Source: Acidobacteriota bacterium (GTDB lineage Bacteria; Acidobacteriota; Thermoanaerobaculia; Gp7-AA8). Taken from it: a stretch of DNA of 64,000 nucleotides. Within the stretch, counting starts at the first letter, position 1, and each line of letters opens with the position of its first letter. Below are positions 41,595 to 50,065 of this stretch, piece after piece. A model generated the notes under the pieces. The model was not told the DNA's origin, did no database searches, and saw only the letters and a list, made by a program, of their open reading frames with translations. The position numbers and the translations under genes are program-made. The DNA lies in the NCBI GenBank assembly GCA_003223645.1, contig QHVT01000026.1, forward strand, positions 1-64,000, given 5' to 3'.

Positions 41595-41687
41595 GTGGAG
41601 CAGCGGCCGCCCTCGGCCGCCGAAAACGGTTACGACATCATACGAGGCGTGTGACTTTCCGGCGCCCGAGGGCGGGCGCCGCTCCAG
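41595..41687. repeat. Family 2 palindromic repeat after the kinase
   Basis: GTGGAGCAGCGGCCGCCCTC left arm and GGCGGGCGCCGCTCCA right arm around a centre with TACGACATCATACGAGGCGT. Fills the gap between the convergent kinase and the small secreted-protein gene. Confidence 0.88.
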
Positions 41688-41693
41688 AGGGAA

Positions 41694-42008
41694 TCAGATC
41701 TTCTGCGCCGACTCGATGACCAGCTCTTCGTGTCCGCTGCAGCTCACGACCTTTCCTTTGACGCGATATGTGCCGGCGCCGCTGGTCTGCTCGAGGATCG
41801 ATGCCTTCGTCTGCTCGCACACGGTGTAATTCTGCGACGTGTTCGCGACGTGGAATACCGTCTTCGCTTCGTCGCCGCTTCCGCTGTGCGTGAGCGTTCC
41901 TGTCAGCGTGACGGGCGTTCCCTTCGCCCTCATCTCGCATTCTTTGCCGCCAGCGAAAAGCGATGACGCGATGAACAGCGCGATCAGCGTGATTGCTACT
42001 CGTTTCAT
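41694..42008 (-). CDS. Small secreted protein, function unknown
   Basis: A 104-residue exported protein. Signal peptide MKRVAITLIALFIASSLFAGG. The mature part has Cys at KECEM, YTVCEQ and VVSCSG and reads like a small OB-fold or beta-barrel domain (VTLTGTLTHSGSGDEAKTVF, TYRVKGKVVSCSGHEELVI). AGGAG lies eight bases before the ATG. Monocistronic. I do not recognise a family. Confidence 0.75.
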   Translation of the reverse strand: MKRVAITLIALFIASSLFAGGKECEMRAKGTPVTLTGTLTHSGSGDEAKTVFHVANTSQNYTVCEQTKASILEQTSGAGTYRVKGKVVSCSGHEELVIESAQKI

Positions 42009-42081
42009 GTGTGTGTCTCCTTTCGGGCGCCAACGTAGCGCGTGAGGCCCGTGCGAGTCTTGTCAGAGTTGCAAAAGGAAG

Positions 42082-43554
42082 TCACAGTGAAGAAAACGCT
42101 GCGGCGAGCCGCTGCACGCCGCGCGTGATGTCGGCGGTCGCAACGGTCGTGTAGCCGAGGAGCAGCGTCGCGTGACGCGGCGCGCGCTGGTAGTAGGGAC
42201 GTCCGCTGTACACGAGCACGCCGGCGTCGCGCGCCGCGATGAGCAACTGTTCGGTTGCATTTGCGCGCAAATGCCGAAAGCGCAAGAAGATGTGCGTGCC
42301 GGACGCCTCGCCGCTCGCGATCACGTCGTCGTCGGAGAAATGCTCGCGGATCGCGGCGACGATGCGATCGCGCTTCTCCGTCAGCGCGCGCACGCCGCGG
42401 CGGCGCAGCGACTCGTACGCGCCCGACTCGAGGAGCGACGCGACGGCCTGCTGTTCGAGCGCCGGACTGCCGCGATCGGCGAGCCACTTGACCGCGCGGA
42501 ACGCGTCGCGGAGCGCGCGCGGCGCGACGATGTATCCGAGGCGCAGGGCGGGGAAGAGCGTGCGCGCGAACGTGCCGACGTAGATCACGCGTCCGCCGCC
42601 GTCGAGTCCCTGCAGCGCCGGAATCGCGCCGACGCCGTAGCGGAACTCGCAGTCGTAGTCGTCCTCGATGATCCACGCGCGCCGCTTGTCCGCCCACTGC
42701 AAGAGCGCGAGACGTCGCGCTGCGCTCATGATCGCGCCGGTTGGAAACTGATGCGACGGCGTGACGCACACCGCGCGTGCGTGTCCGAGGCGATCGACGC
42801 GCAGACCTTCGTCATCGACGGGACACGGGATCACGTGCGCGCCCGCTGCGAGAAATGCCTGGCGCGTTCCCTGATAGTGCGGGTCTTCGATGCCGATGCG
42901 CGTGCCGCGATCGCACAGCACGCGCGCGGTGAGATCGATCGCCTGCTGCGCGCCGCCGACGATCACGATGTCGTCCGCGTCCGCGATCACACCGCGCTGC
43001 TCGCGCAGATACGTCGCCAGCACGCGCCGCAGCGAAGGGAGACCCGCCGGATCGGGATAGTCGACGTACGGCTCCGCGGCGGCACGCGCGATGGCCTGCC
43101 GCCAGAGCGCGACCGTGCGCGCGTCGGGGACAATGGTCGCGTAGCGAAAATCGATCGCGCCTTTCGCGCGGCGCGGCTGCTGTCCGGGTGGCTCCTGCGG
43201 CGAGAGTCGCTGCGCTCTTCGCGCGTAGTGCGAGATGACCGGAGTGGTGCGTGCCTCCGGCGCGCCTCCGCCCAAAGGCGCGCCGGAGGCGCGCACCACT
43301 CCATCCACCTGCAAGGCCACGCGCGATCCCGCTCCAACCGTCGACTCGATGTACCCCTCGGCGACGAGCTGTTCGAACGCCGACAGCACGACGATGCGCG
43401 ACACGCCGAGGTCGTTCGCGAGCGTGCGCGTGCCGGGGAGGGGAGTGCCGGCGGACAGCTCGCCGCTCAGGATCTTGTCGCGCAACGCTTCGTAGATGCG
43501 GCGGTACAGCGGACCGGATTTAGGGAGGGGGAGGAGCATGTGTTTGCCCGTCAT
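42082..43554 (-). CDS. MocR-type regulator lacking the PLP lysine
   Basis: A 490-residue GntR-aminotransferase fusion. The winged helix is about 15-80 (IYEALRDKILSGELSAGTPL, ANDLGVSRIVVLSAFEQLVA). The linker contains a family 3 palindrome read as VVRASGAPLGGGAPEARTTP. The aminotransferase-like domain is about 125-490: TPSHQFPTGAIMS, WIIEDDYDCEFRY, YVGTFARTLFPALRLGYI. In GabR/PdxR relatives that last motif reads SKTLxPxLRLGY with the Schiff-base Lys; here it is AR, so covalent PLP binding should be lost. The ATG at 43554 lies inside a family 5 arm; MLLPLPKSGPLY from 43539 is the alternative start. Confidence 0.88.
   Translation of the reverse strand: MTGKHMLLPLPKSGPLYRRIYEALRDKILSGELSAGTPLPGTRTLANDLGVSRIVVLSAFEQLVAEGYIESTVGAGSRVALQVDGVVRASGAPLGGGAPEARTTPVISHYARRAQRLSPQEPPGQQPRRAKGAIDFRYATIVPDARTVALWRQAIARAAAEPYVDYPDPAGLPSLRRVLATYLREQRGVIADADDIVIVGGAQQAIDLTARVLCDRGTRIGIEDPHYQGTRQAFLAAGAHVIPCPVDDEGLRVDRLGHARAVCVTPSHQFPTGAIMSAARRLALLQWADKRRAWIIEDDYDCEFRYGVGAIPALQGLDGGGRVIYVGTFARTLFPALRLGYIVAPRALRDAFRAVKWLADRGSPALEQQAVASLLESGAYESLRRRGVRALTEKRDRIVAAIREHFSDDDVIASGEASGTHIFLRFRHLRANATEQLLIAARDAGVLVYSGRPYYQRAPRHATLLLGYTTVATADITRGVQRLAAAFSSL
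43241..43302. repeat. Family 3 palindromic repeat in frame in the MocR linker
   Basis: GGAGTGGTGCGTGCCTCCGG and CCGGAGGCGCGCACCACTCC arms around CGCGCCTCCGCCCAAAGGCG. Same size as the GH28 copy (62 bases including ends) and the same peptide (VVRASGAP...APEARTTP) although this gene is on the other strand: the palindrome gives almost the same product in both orientations. Confidence 0.92.
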
Positions 43555-43641
43555 CCTGAGCCGCGGAGACGGCGAAGGATCTCAAACGTCGCGCATCGCA
43601 TTTCGAGATCCTTCTTCGTCTTCGCGACTCAGGATGACGGA
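43549..43641. repeat. Family 5 palindromic repeat upstream of MocR
   Basis: GTCATCCTGAGCCGCGGAGA...GAAGGATCTC and GAGATCCTTC...GACTCAGGATGAC. It covers the annotated MocR start codon and its leader. Downstream, GTGGTTATATC (43646) and GTGGTCATTGA (43672) form a loose direct repeat of the kind MocR proteins bind. Confidence 0.88.
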
Positions 43642-43710
43642 GGAAGTGGTTATATCAAATCCGCAGAATGTGGTCATTGAAGCAGTCCACCGCGTTCCGT
43701 AGCATTGCCG

Positions 43711-43767
43711 AGGAGCGCGGGCGTCCCGCCCGCCCACCGGGGGCGGCCGGGACGGCCGCTCTCCTTG
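43711..43767. repeat. Family 6 palindromic repeat
   Basis: GAGGAGCGCGGGCGTCCCGC, CCACCGGGGG and GGCCGGGACGGCCGCTCTCC. It lies between MocR and the NIPSNAP gene and ends three bases before the NIPSNAP ATG. Confidence 0.85.
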
Positions 43768-43770
43768 GGA

Positions 43771-44343
43771 ATGGTGAACATGCAAGTCGATCTGCACATT
43801 GAAACGTTGGAAAGCGAGCGCCGCTGGAACCGGCTGCAACGGTTCGAGTCGGCGTCGCCAGACGGCGTCCTCGGAAAATTTCTCGCGTACCGAGACCAGG
43901 AGACGTTCGTCTGGCTGCGCGCGCCTCACGCTCCGCTTCCCGATCAGACGTTCGTCCGCAGCACGCGGACGATCCGCCTCGCGCCGGCGGTCGGATCGAC
44001 GATCACCGAGGCGGAACACTTCGCGCGCATCGCGGAGTCGCCGCTCCTCGAGCTGCGGCAATATCGCATCGTCCCCGGCGCGCGCCGCCGCTTCGCCGAG
44101 TTCCTCCGCGAGCGCACGTTCGACGAGCACGTCCGCCTCGGCATGGCGATATACGGCCCGTTCGACGCGCTCGACGACGAAGACCTCATCGTCTGGTTCC
44201 GCGGCTTCTCCGATCTGGTGGATCGCGACCGCCGCAAGGCGCAGTTCTATCAGGGCGACTTGTGGGTCAACGAGCTCGAGTCGATTGCGATGCCGATGAT
44301 CGCGGACTACAGCAACGTGATGCTCGTGACGCCGGTCGCATGA
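43771..44343 (+). CDS. NIPSNAP family protein
   Basis: A 190-residue protein with the NIPSNAP ferredoxin-like barrel: an N-terminal half with ETFVWLRAPHAPLPDQTF and a C-terminal half beginning LLELRQYRIVPGARRRFAEF and ending WVNELESIAMPMIADYSNVM. Function of bacterial NIPSNAPs is unknown. The start at 43771 (MVNMQVDLHIE) follows the family 6 repeat directly; the upstream in-frame extension translates the repeat and was rejected. The ATG at 43780 is the alternative. Confidence 0.8.
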   Translation: MVNMQVDLHIETLESERRWNRLQRFESASPDGVLGKFLAYRDQETFVWLRAPHAPLPDQTFVRSTRTIRLAPAVGSTITEAEHFARIAESPLLELRQYRIVPGARRRFAEFLRERTFDEHVRLGMAIYGPFDALDDEDLIVWFRGFSDLVDRDRRKAQFYQGDLWVNELESIAMPMIADYSNVMLVTPVA

Positions 44344-44382
44344 ACTTTTTCGCGTGGCTGCGCTGTCTTAGGCATCGCTCCG

Positions 44383-47300
44383 ATGTCACGGCTGTGCCTC
44401 CCGTTTCTCCTCTTCGCAACGGTGCTGTACGCGGGTGACCGCGTCGATCTTCATTTGGAGGAACCGCAGCCGGCGGGATGGCCTGCTGGATGGCCTGCTG
44501 GATGGATTGTCGAGTTCCGTCCGAATGCGACGTTCGAACAATTCCGGCGCGACGTCGCGGAGATCGACAAGCACGCGCACGCGATCAGTCCGATCCGCCG
44601 CGAGTATCGACTCGCGATGTTCGGCGCGGCCGTCGAATCGATCGATGCCGATGCGTTGCGTCGTCTTCCGTACGTGCGCGCCGTCTATCCCGACCGCGTC
44701 GTGAAGATGTGCGCGATCGAAACTGACACCCCGATCGACGCGCGCACGCGCGTCAACGCCGTCTCGCTGCCGGCGCGCGGCGAAGGCATCGTCGTCGGCG
44801 TCCTCGACTCCGGCGTCGACTACACGCATCCCGCGCTCGGCAACGGATTTGGCGCGGGACACAAAGTCGCCGGCGGCTACGACTTCGTCAACGACGACGC
44901 CGATCCGATGGACGACAACGGGCACGGCACGCACGTCGCCGGCATCATCGCCGCCGACTCCGCGGAGCTGTCGGGCGTCGCGCCGGCGGCGACGCTCGTC
45001 GCGTACAAAGTGCTCGACGCGATGGGACGCGGACTCGAGTCCAACATGATCGCGGCGATCGAGCGCAGCATCGATCCGAACAAAGACGGCAATCCCGCCG
45101 ATCATCTCGACGTCATCAATCTCAGTTTCGGCGGAGCCGGAACCGCGGACGATCTTCCGTCGAAGGCGGTCGACAAAGCGACGGCCGCCGGCGTCATCGT
45201 CGTCGTCGCCGCGGGCAACGAGACGGTGCTCGGATCGGTGCGCAGTCCCGGCACCGCGCGCACCGCGATCACCGTCGGCGCGATCGACGACGCCGGCGCG
45301 GTGGCGTCATTCAGCTCGCGCGGTCCGTCGCCCGCATCGCTGGCGATGAAGCCCGACGTGATGGCGCCGGGATCGCAGATCGTCTCCGCGCGTCGCGGCG
45401 GCGGACTCGTCTCGATGACCGGCACGTCGATGGCGGCGCCGCACGTCGCCGGCGTCGCGGCGCTGCTCCTGAAACTGCATCGCGACTGGAAGCCGGTCGA
45501 CATCAAGAGCGTGCTGATCATGACCGCGGGCGCGGTGGCCGGCTCGCCGATCGCGCGCGCGGCCGGACGCGCTGATGCCGCGCGCGCGAACGCCGGCACG
45601 CTGTTCATCGACGGCGCGGGCGTGAGCTTCGGCCTCGCGTCGGGGAAGACGAGCAGCGCGACGATCACGCGCAGCATGACGACGACGAATCGCGGCACGA
45701 CCGCGCAAACGTTCGACATCATCGCGACGAACGTTCCGACCGGCGCGACGATCATCGCCACGCCGCCGCTGCTCAATCTCGCGCCCGGTGCGTCGCAGAA
45801 TCTCGAGTTGCGTTTGACGATCGACAACGCCGCGGTCGCGTTTCCGCCCGACGTCGTCCTCGGCGGTGACATCGAGTTTCGCGGCGCGGAGAAATTCGCG
45901 CTGCCGTGGATCGTCGCGCGCGCCGCGCGGCTCACCGTCACGTACGACGCGCCCGCGACGAGCGTGACCGCGCTCTCCAGCGACGCGACGCTGACGCCGA
46001 TCCTCTACGACCTCGGCAAGGCGGAATTCTTCGGCAAGCCCGACTCGAAGTGGGACGTGATTCTGAATTCGACCGACGCCGACGCGGCAACGGTGCGGTT
46101 CGTGATCGCCGAGGATCGCAGCATGGCGGGAGATGGCGAAGTCGCGCTGCGCAAGAGCGGCGCGTCGCTCGAATTGAATCTCGATGCCCACGACCGCTTC
46201 GGCTCACACCTCGGCCGTCTCGCGCGCGACATCGACGCCGGCTACATCCTCAGCTTCGCCGTCGACTATCACAAAGGCGCGCGCAGCGACGAGATCGACT
46301 ACTACTTCGGCCGCTGGGTGAAGATCCTGATGTCACCCGCGTCGCCGGGCTTCGTGCTCTATCCGTTCGAAGCGTTCAGCGATCTCGCAGACGGCCGCGC
46401 GTACAACGTGCAACACGCGCCGCTCAACGGAATCACGGAGTCGAAAACGCTGACCACCGACAGCAGCGCGTACACACACGCGCGGCTGCGCCTCAACGCG
46501 CGAGGACTCGATCCCTACTTTGTATCCACGTGCGTCAACAACGGCGTGAAAAACGAGGGCAAGCTGCTCGATCTCACGTCGGTGCACTGCTTCGATCATC
46601 GCGTCACGCAGCCGGTCGCGATCGACTACTACACGACGAAAGACTCCGGCGCAGGCGCGTCGGGAATCGTGTTCGGCGGCACCGACGTGCTGCTGCCCGC
46701 ACTGCGCGGAGTCAGCGGTGGCCTGACGTCGACCGACCTCACGCCGTCGCCGATCGCATATCGCATCGCGAACGACGAAGACGTGACCATCGGCGCGTCG
46801 CCGTTCTTTCCGCTCGCATTTTTCGGAACCACGAGCGGCGTGCGACCGGAGTGGCTGCGGCCCGGCTTCACCGGCCCTCTCGGCGAATGGCTTCCCGGCG
46901 CGACGAACGCGACGTCGTGGACGATGTTCAGCGCCGACAACGCGGTGCGCGCGACGGGAATGATCGACGTTCTCACGCTCGGGCCCGGACCGATCGCGCA
47001 GCCCGGCGATCGCTTCGTCGCGACACGCAACGGGCCGCTGCACGGCGACCTCGAAGTGAAATTCGGCGACGATCCAGGTGATCTCATCGCGCCGACACTG
47101 ACGTCGCTGCGCATCGAAAACGGACTCGGACGCATCGCCGATCGCTTGATCGTCGGCAGCAACGCAACGCTGCGCTTCTCCGCCGCCGACCTCGATTACT
47201 CATCCAACTCACGAACGCGCCCGCTGCGCACGGAGTCGACGCACGCGTTCTATCGCGTCACCGGCACCAGCGTGTGGCACCAACTCTCCGCCATCTTCGA

Positions 47301-47505
47301 CGGCTCCGACGAAGGCACCACCACATCCCTCGGCCGCATCCCGAACGGCGACGTCTATCGCGCCGATCTCGCCACCGCAACCACCACCCTCGGCACCTAC
47401 GACCTCCGCATCGAATTCGAAGACACGCACGACAATCGCGTGAGCTGGACACAAACCGCCGCGTTCACCGTCGTCGCGCCGAAATTGCGCTCCGTGAGGC
47501 ACTGA
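44383..47505 (+). CDS. Secreted S8 (subtilisin-like) serine protease
   Basis: A 1040-residue exported protease. Signal peptide MSRLCLPFLLFATVLYAG. An I9-like propeptide of about 30-110 includes PAGWPAGWPAGW from a 12-base tandem repeat. The S8 domain is about 130-400: VLDSGVDYTHP (Asp), NGHGTHVAGII (His), VVVAAGNE (oxyanion Asn region) and GTSMAAPHVAGVAA (Ser). The remaining 600 residues are beta-sandwich domains (SSATITRSMTTTNRGTTAQTF is a Fn3-like start). Ten consecutive PAGW-like residues before the active domain are unusual. It acts outside the cytoplasm; substrate unknown. Confidence 0.93.
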   Translation: MSRLCLPFLLFATVLYAGDRVDLHLEEPQPAGWPAGWPAGWIVEFRPNATFEQFRRDVAEIDKHAHAISPIRREYRLAMFGAAVESIDADALRRLPYVRAVYPDRVVKMCAIETDTPIDARTRVNAVSLPARGEGIVVGVLDSGVDYTHPALGNGFGAGHKVAGGYDFVNDDADPMDDNGHGTHVAGIIAADSAELSGVAPAATLVAYKVLDAMGRGLESNMIAAIERSIDPNKDGNPADHLDVINLSFGGAGTADDLPSKAVDKATAAGVIVVVAAGNETVLGSVRSPGTARTAITVGAIDDAGAVASFSSRGPSPASLAMKPDVMAPGSQIVSARRGGGLVSMTGTSMAAPHVAGVAALLLKLHRDWKPVDIKSVLIMTAGAVAGSPIARAAGRADAARANAGTLFIDGAGVSFGLASGKTSSATITRSMTTTNRGTTAQTFDIIATNVPTGATIIATPPLLNLAPGASQNLELRLTIDNAAVAFPPDVVLGGDIEFRGAEKFALPWIVARAARLTVTYDAPATSVTALSSDATLTPILYDLGKAEFFGKPDSKWDVILNSTDADAATVRFVIAEDRSMAGDGEVALRKSGASLELNLDAHDRFGSHLGRLARDIDAGYILSFAVDYHKGARSDEIDYYFGRWVKILMSPASPGFVLYPFEAFSDLADGRAYNVQHAPLNGITESKTLTTDSSAYTHARLRLNARGLDPYFVSTCVNNGVKNEGKLLDLTSVHCFDHRVTQPVAIDYYTTKDSGAGASGIVFGGTDVLLPALRGVSGGLTSTDLTPSPIAYRIANDEDVTIGASPFFPLAFFGTTSGVRPEWLRPGFTGPLGEWLPGATNATSWTMFSADNAVRATGMIDVLTLGPGPIAQPGDRFVATRNGPLHGDLEVKFGDDPGDLIAPTLTSLRIENGLGRIADRLIVGSNATLRFSAADLDYSSNSRTRPLRTESTHAFYRVTGTSVWHQLSAIFDGSDEGTTTSLGRIPNGDVYRADLATATTTLGTYDLRIEFEDTHDNRVSWTQTAAFTVVAPKLRSVRH
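44472..44505 (+). repeat. In-frame 12-base tandem repeat in the S8 protease
   Basis: Nearly three copies of the 12-base unit GCCTGCTGGATG encode PAGW repeats in the propeptide. The unit length is a multiple of three, so copy number can change without a frameshift. Confidence 0.85.
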
Positions 47506-47642
47506 GGCGCGTTCGCACACTCCTCATGGTTGCAACCCGTGCGGGCGCGGGAGGAAACGCCCGATCCGGCAGCGAACGCGGCGGCTTGGCGTTGAATGAT
47601 TCCGTGCGATGACACGCAACGACCGCAATCACGATCGCGAAT

Positions 47643-47942
47643 ATGATTTACCGCATGTCTGCCTTGATCATCGTCGACATCGAAGTCACCGATCCCGTTC
47701 GCTACGAAGACTACAAACGCCTCGCCTCGGCGTCGATTTCCGCGCACGGCGGACGGTACCTCGTGCGTGGCGGGAGGAGCGAGGTGCTGGACGGCGATTG
47801 GATGCCGCGGCGGCTGGTGGTGCTGGAGTTCGATTCGGTCGAAAAGGCGAAGGCGTGGCGCGCGTCGCCGGAGTACGCGGAGGCGAAGAAGGTTCGCGAG
47901 AGTTGCGCGCGCTCGAACATGATCGTCGTCGAAGGCGTGTAA
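47643..47942 (+). CDS. DUF1330 family protein
   Basis: A 99-residue dimeric ferredoxin-like barrel protein with the DUF1330 pattern: ALIIVDIEVTDPVRYEDYKR, GGRYLVRGGRSEVLDGDW, RRLVVLEFDSVEKAKAW and YAEAKKVRE. Function unknown. The second ATG (47655, MSALIIVD) fits the family start better than the first. The 137 bases upstream contain nothing recognisable. Confidence 0.88.
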   Translation: MIYRMSALIIVDIEVTDPVRYEDYKRLASASISAHGGRYLVRGGRSEVLDGDWMPRRLVVLEFDSVEKAKAWRASPEYAEAKKVRESCARSNMIVVEGV

Positions 47943-47949
47943 TTCAGCT

Positions 47950-48050
47950 GTCATCCTGAGGCGCGAGACGCCGAAGGATCCCCCGCCGACGGAGCGCTGG
48001 TCGTGCTTCGGCGGGGGATTCCTCGTCGTCTGCGCGACTCGGAATGACAC
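47950..48050. repeat. Family 5 palindromic repeat with a distinct inner hairpin
   Basis: GTCATCCTGAGGCGCGAGAC and GCGACTCGGAATGACAC ends; inside are GAAGGATCCCCCGCCGACGG and CTTCGGCGGGGGATTCCTCG. The inner hairpin replaces the usual GATCTC pair by a longer GATCCCCCGCC pair. It lies between DUF1330 and the dienelactone hydrolase gene. Confidence 0.88.
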
Positions 48051-48079
48051 GATGCGAAGTCGGATCGTTGGAGGAATCG

Positions 48080-48982
48080 ATGAAGAAGGCGTTGTTCGCA
48101 ATTGCGATTCTTTGGATCTCGGTTGCAGCGGTCGCGCAGGAGCACATGGAGCATCAGATGCCGCCCGCGACGACGACCGCTGCTCCGGTGCCGCCGATGC
48201 AGGCCGGCCAGCCGTGGGCGAAGCAGGCGCTCGAGGCGTCGCCGCGGCATCGCGAATGGGTCAACATCAAGTCGGGCGATCGCACGGTCAGCGCGTTTGT
48301 CGTTTATCCCGAAGTGAAAAAGAAAGCGACGTCGGTCGTCGTCATCCACGAGATCTTCGGAATGTCGGATTGGGTGCAGATGCTGACCGACGAGCTGGCA
48401 GCGGCCGGATCCCTCGCGATCGCTCCCGATCTCCTCTCCGGCATGGGACCGAACGGCGGCGGCACCAGTTCTTTCGCAGACGGACAGGCCGTCGGAAAAG
48501 CGATTCGCGATCTGCCGCCCGATCAGATCACCGCCGATCTCAACGCCGTCGCGGACTACGTTTCGAAACTGCCGGCGGCGAACGGCAAAGTCGCGGTCGC
48601 CGGATTCTGCTGGGGCGGCACGGAGACGTTCCGCTTCGCGACGAATCGTCCGAGTCTCGCTGCCGCATTCGTCTTTTACGGCAGCAGTCCCGAGTCGCCT
48701 GAAGCGATCGCCGCGATCAAGGCGCCGGTGTACGGCTTCTACGCCGGCAACGACGCGCGCATCGGCGCGACGGTGCCGAAGACGCAGGAGCTGATGGCGG
48801 CGGCGAAGAAAAAATACGAGGTCGTGACGTACGAAGGCGCGGGACACGGCTTCATGCGCGCGGGCGATGCGCCTCCGCCGCCGGCGGACGCGGACGAGAA
48901 AACGCGCGAGGCGTACGCCGCGAACAAGAAAGCGCGCGACGCCGCGTGGGCGCGCTGGAAGGAACGGCTCAAGAAGTTGTGA
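48080..48982 (+). CDS. Secreted dienelactone hydrolase family protein
   Basis: A 300-residue alpha/beta hydrolase. Signal peptide MKKALFAIAILWISVAAVAQ, followed by a His/Met-rich short stretch (EHMEHQM) that may bind metal. The DLH fold has VVVIHEIFGMSDWVQ, nucleophile Cys in VAGFCWGGTE, Asp in GNDARIG and His in EGAGHGFMR. DLH enzymes open lactones such as dienelactone; secreted members have uncertain substrates. The start is fixed by GGAGG nine bases before. Its stop overlaps the GTG of the next gene. Confidence 0.9.
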   Translation: MKKALFAIAILWISVAAVAQEHMEHQMPPATTTAAPVPPMQAGQPWAKQALEASPRHREWVNIKSGDRTVSAFVVYPEVKKKATSVVVIHEIFGMSDWVQMLTDELAAAGSLAIAPDLLSGMGPNGGGTSSFADGQAVGKAIRDLPPDQITADLNAVADYVSKLPAANGKVAVAGFCWGGTETFRFATNRPSLAAAFVFYGSSPESPEAIAAIKAPVYGFYAGNDARIGATVPKTQELMAAAKKKYEVVTYEGAGHGFMRAGDAPPPPADADEKTREAYAANKKARDAAWARWKERLKKL

Positions 48983-49398
48983 GCGCGCGCATCGACGACT
49001 TCGCGCCGGGACAGCACGCGTCGTTCACGAAGACGTTCACCGAGGAAGATGTGCAGCGGTTCATCGCCATCACCGGCGACGTCAATCCGCTGCATGTCGA
49101 CGACGCCTTCGCGTCGACGACGCGCTTCGGCCGCCGCGTCCTCCACGGCATGCTCACCGCGTCGCTCTTCTCGACGATGGTCGGAATGTTCATTCCCGGC
49201 ACCGGCGCGATCTATCGCTCGCAAACGCTCGCGTTCCTCCGCCCGGTCTACGTCGGCGACACCGTTACCGCGCACTTCACCATCCGCTCCATCGACCGCG
49301 AGAAACACCGCCTCGTCATCGACGCGTGGATCGAAAACGAAGCGGGGGAGCGGGTGGTGGAGGGAGTGTGTGAGGCGGGAGTGTTACGAGGCTCATAG
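48979..49398 (+). CDS. MaoC-like (R)-specific enoyl-CoA hydratase
   Basis: A 139-residue hot-dog-fold hydratase. TFTEEDVQRFIAITGDVNPLHVD holds the catalytic Asp/His dyad, followed by RVLHGMLTASLFSTMVG and SQTLAFLRPVYVGDTV. PhaJ-type enzymes feed (R)-3-hydroxyacyl-CoA to polyester synthesis or fatty-acid pathways. The GTG start overlaps the stop of the hydrolase (GTGA), so the two are translationally coupled. The last residues RGS and the TAG stop come from a family 10 repeat (GGCTCATAG). Confidence 0.9.
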   Translation: MSARIDDFAPGQHASFTKTFTEEDVQRFIAITGDVNPLHVDDAFASTTRFGRRVLHGMLTASLFSTMVGMFIPGTGAIYRSQTLAFLRPVYVGDTVTAHFTIRSIDREKHRLVIDAWIENEAGERVVEGVCEAGVLRGS

Positions 49399-49489
49399 GC
49401 TCATAGGCTCATAGGCGCAGAGGCGCAGAGGCGTCACAGGAGTCTTCAACCCCCTATGAGCCTAGGCGCCTATGCGCCTGTGAGCCTCA
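49388..49489. repeat. Family 10 palindromic tandem repeat (GGCTCATAG units)
   Basis: Tandem GAGGCTCATAGGCTCATAGG on the left and CCTATGCGCCTGTGAGCCTC on the right, with a GGCGCAGAGGCGCAGAGGCG variant inside. The left end supplies the stop of the MaoC gene; the right end touches the stop of the opposite CPXCG gene. Confidence 0.9.
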
Positions 49490-49675
49490 CTCGTCGCCCG
49501 TCCGCAACACCGCACTCCAGTCCCCCTCCTCATCGCGCGTGAGCTCGACCTGCCACGGCTGACAGCACACCGGGCAGTCCTGCACGTAGGACTGGCGGCT
49601 CCAGCCGCTGTCTTCGACGTCGAGCTCGGACGGCTCGCCGCAGTACGGGCAGGTGACGGCGATCCAGTCGGTCAT
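49487..49675 (-). CDS. CPXCG-motif cysteine-rich protein
   Basis: A 62-residue protein of the Cys_rich_CPXG family: VTCPYCGEPSELDVEDSG, then YVQDCPVCCQPWQV. The paired CPxC motifs would bind one zinc. Function unknown. Its ATG overlaps the stop of the upstream membrane-protein gene by four bases. The C-terminal end lies against a family 10 repeat. Confidence 0.9.
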   Translation of the reverse strand: MTDWIAVTCPYCGEPSELDVEDSGWSRQSYVQDCPVCCQPWQVELTRDEEGDWSAVLRTGDE

Positions 49676-50049
49676 CCGGACGTCTCGTCCGGCGGTTCAT
49701 GGGATGACTGCCGGGCAGAATGCCCGTCAGTTTCGGGCGGGACGCCCGCGCTCCTTGCGAAATCGAACTGATACACGACGGCGGAGACGAAGAGTGTTGC
49801 GATCGATGGTGCGAACAGGATCGAACACCCGAACTTCGGAGTGAGCCTCACGAGTCCCGCGCCGAGCAGCGCCGACCCCGCCAGAACGACGACCGTTCCT
49901 CGGCCGTTGAACCATGCGGCACGGATCACGAAGACGATCGGGACGATGATCCCGGCGGCGATGAAGGGATAAAGCGCTTGCTCGCCGTGCGCGAATGCGG
50001 GGAGCGCCGCGAAGAGGATCGACGCGAGGAGCGCGAGGCGCAATCTCAC
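49672..50049 (-). CDS. Small membrane protein with repeat-derived tail
   Basis: A 125-residue protein. Signal-like helix LALLASILFAALPAFA, then helices FIAAGIIVPIVFVI, GTVVVLAGSALLGAGLV and SIATLFVSAVVYQF. The last 30 residues (ARSAGVPPETDGHSARQSSH...) come from a family 6 repeat and are unrelated to a membrane domain. GTG start at 50049, because upstream frame is repeat sequence. It precedes the CPXCG gene with a four-base overlap. No family recognised. Confidence 0.65.
   Translation of the reverse strand: MRLRLALLASILFAALPAFAHGEQALYPFIAAGIIVPIVFVIRAAWFNGRGTVVVLAGSALLGAGLVRLTPKFGCSILFAPSIATLFVSAVVYQFDFARSAGVPPETDGHSARQSSHEPPDETSG
49676..49760. repeat. Family 6-like palindrome forming a C-terminus
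   Basis: CGGACGTCTCGTCCGGCGG, then CTGCCGGGCAGAATGCCCG and GGGCGGGACGCCCGCGCTCC. Three nested hairpins with the GGGACGCCCGCGCTCC end typical of family 6. It is translated as the last 30 codons of the membrane protein gene. Confidence 0.75.
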
Positions 50050-50065
50050 GCGCTCGATTGTACGC

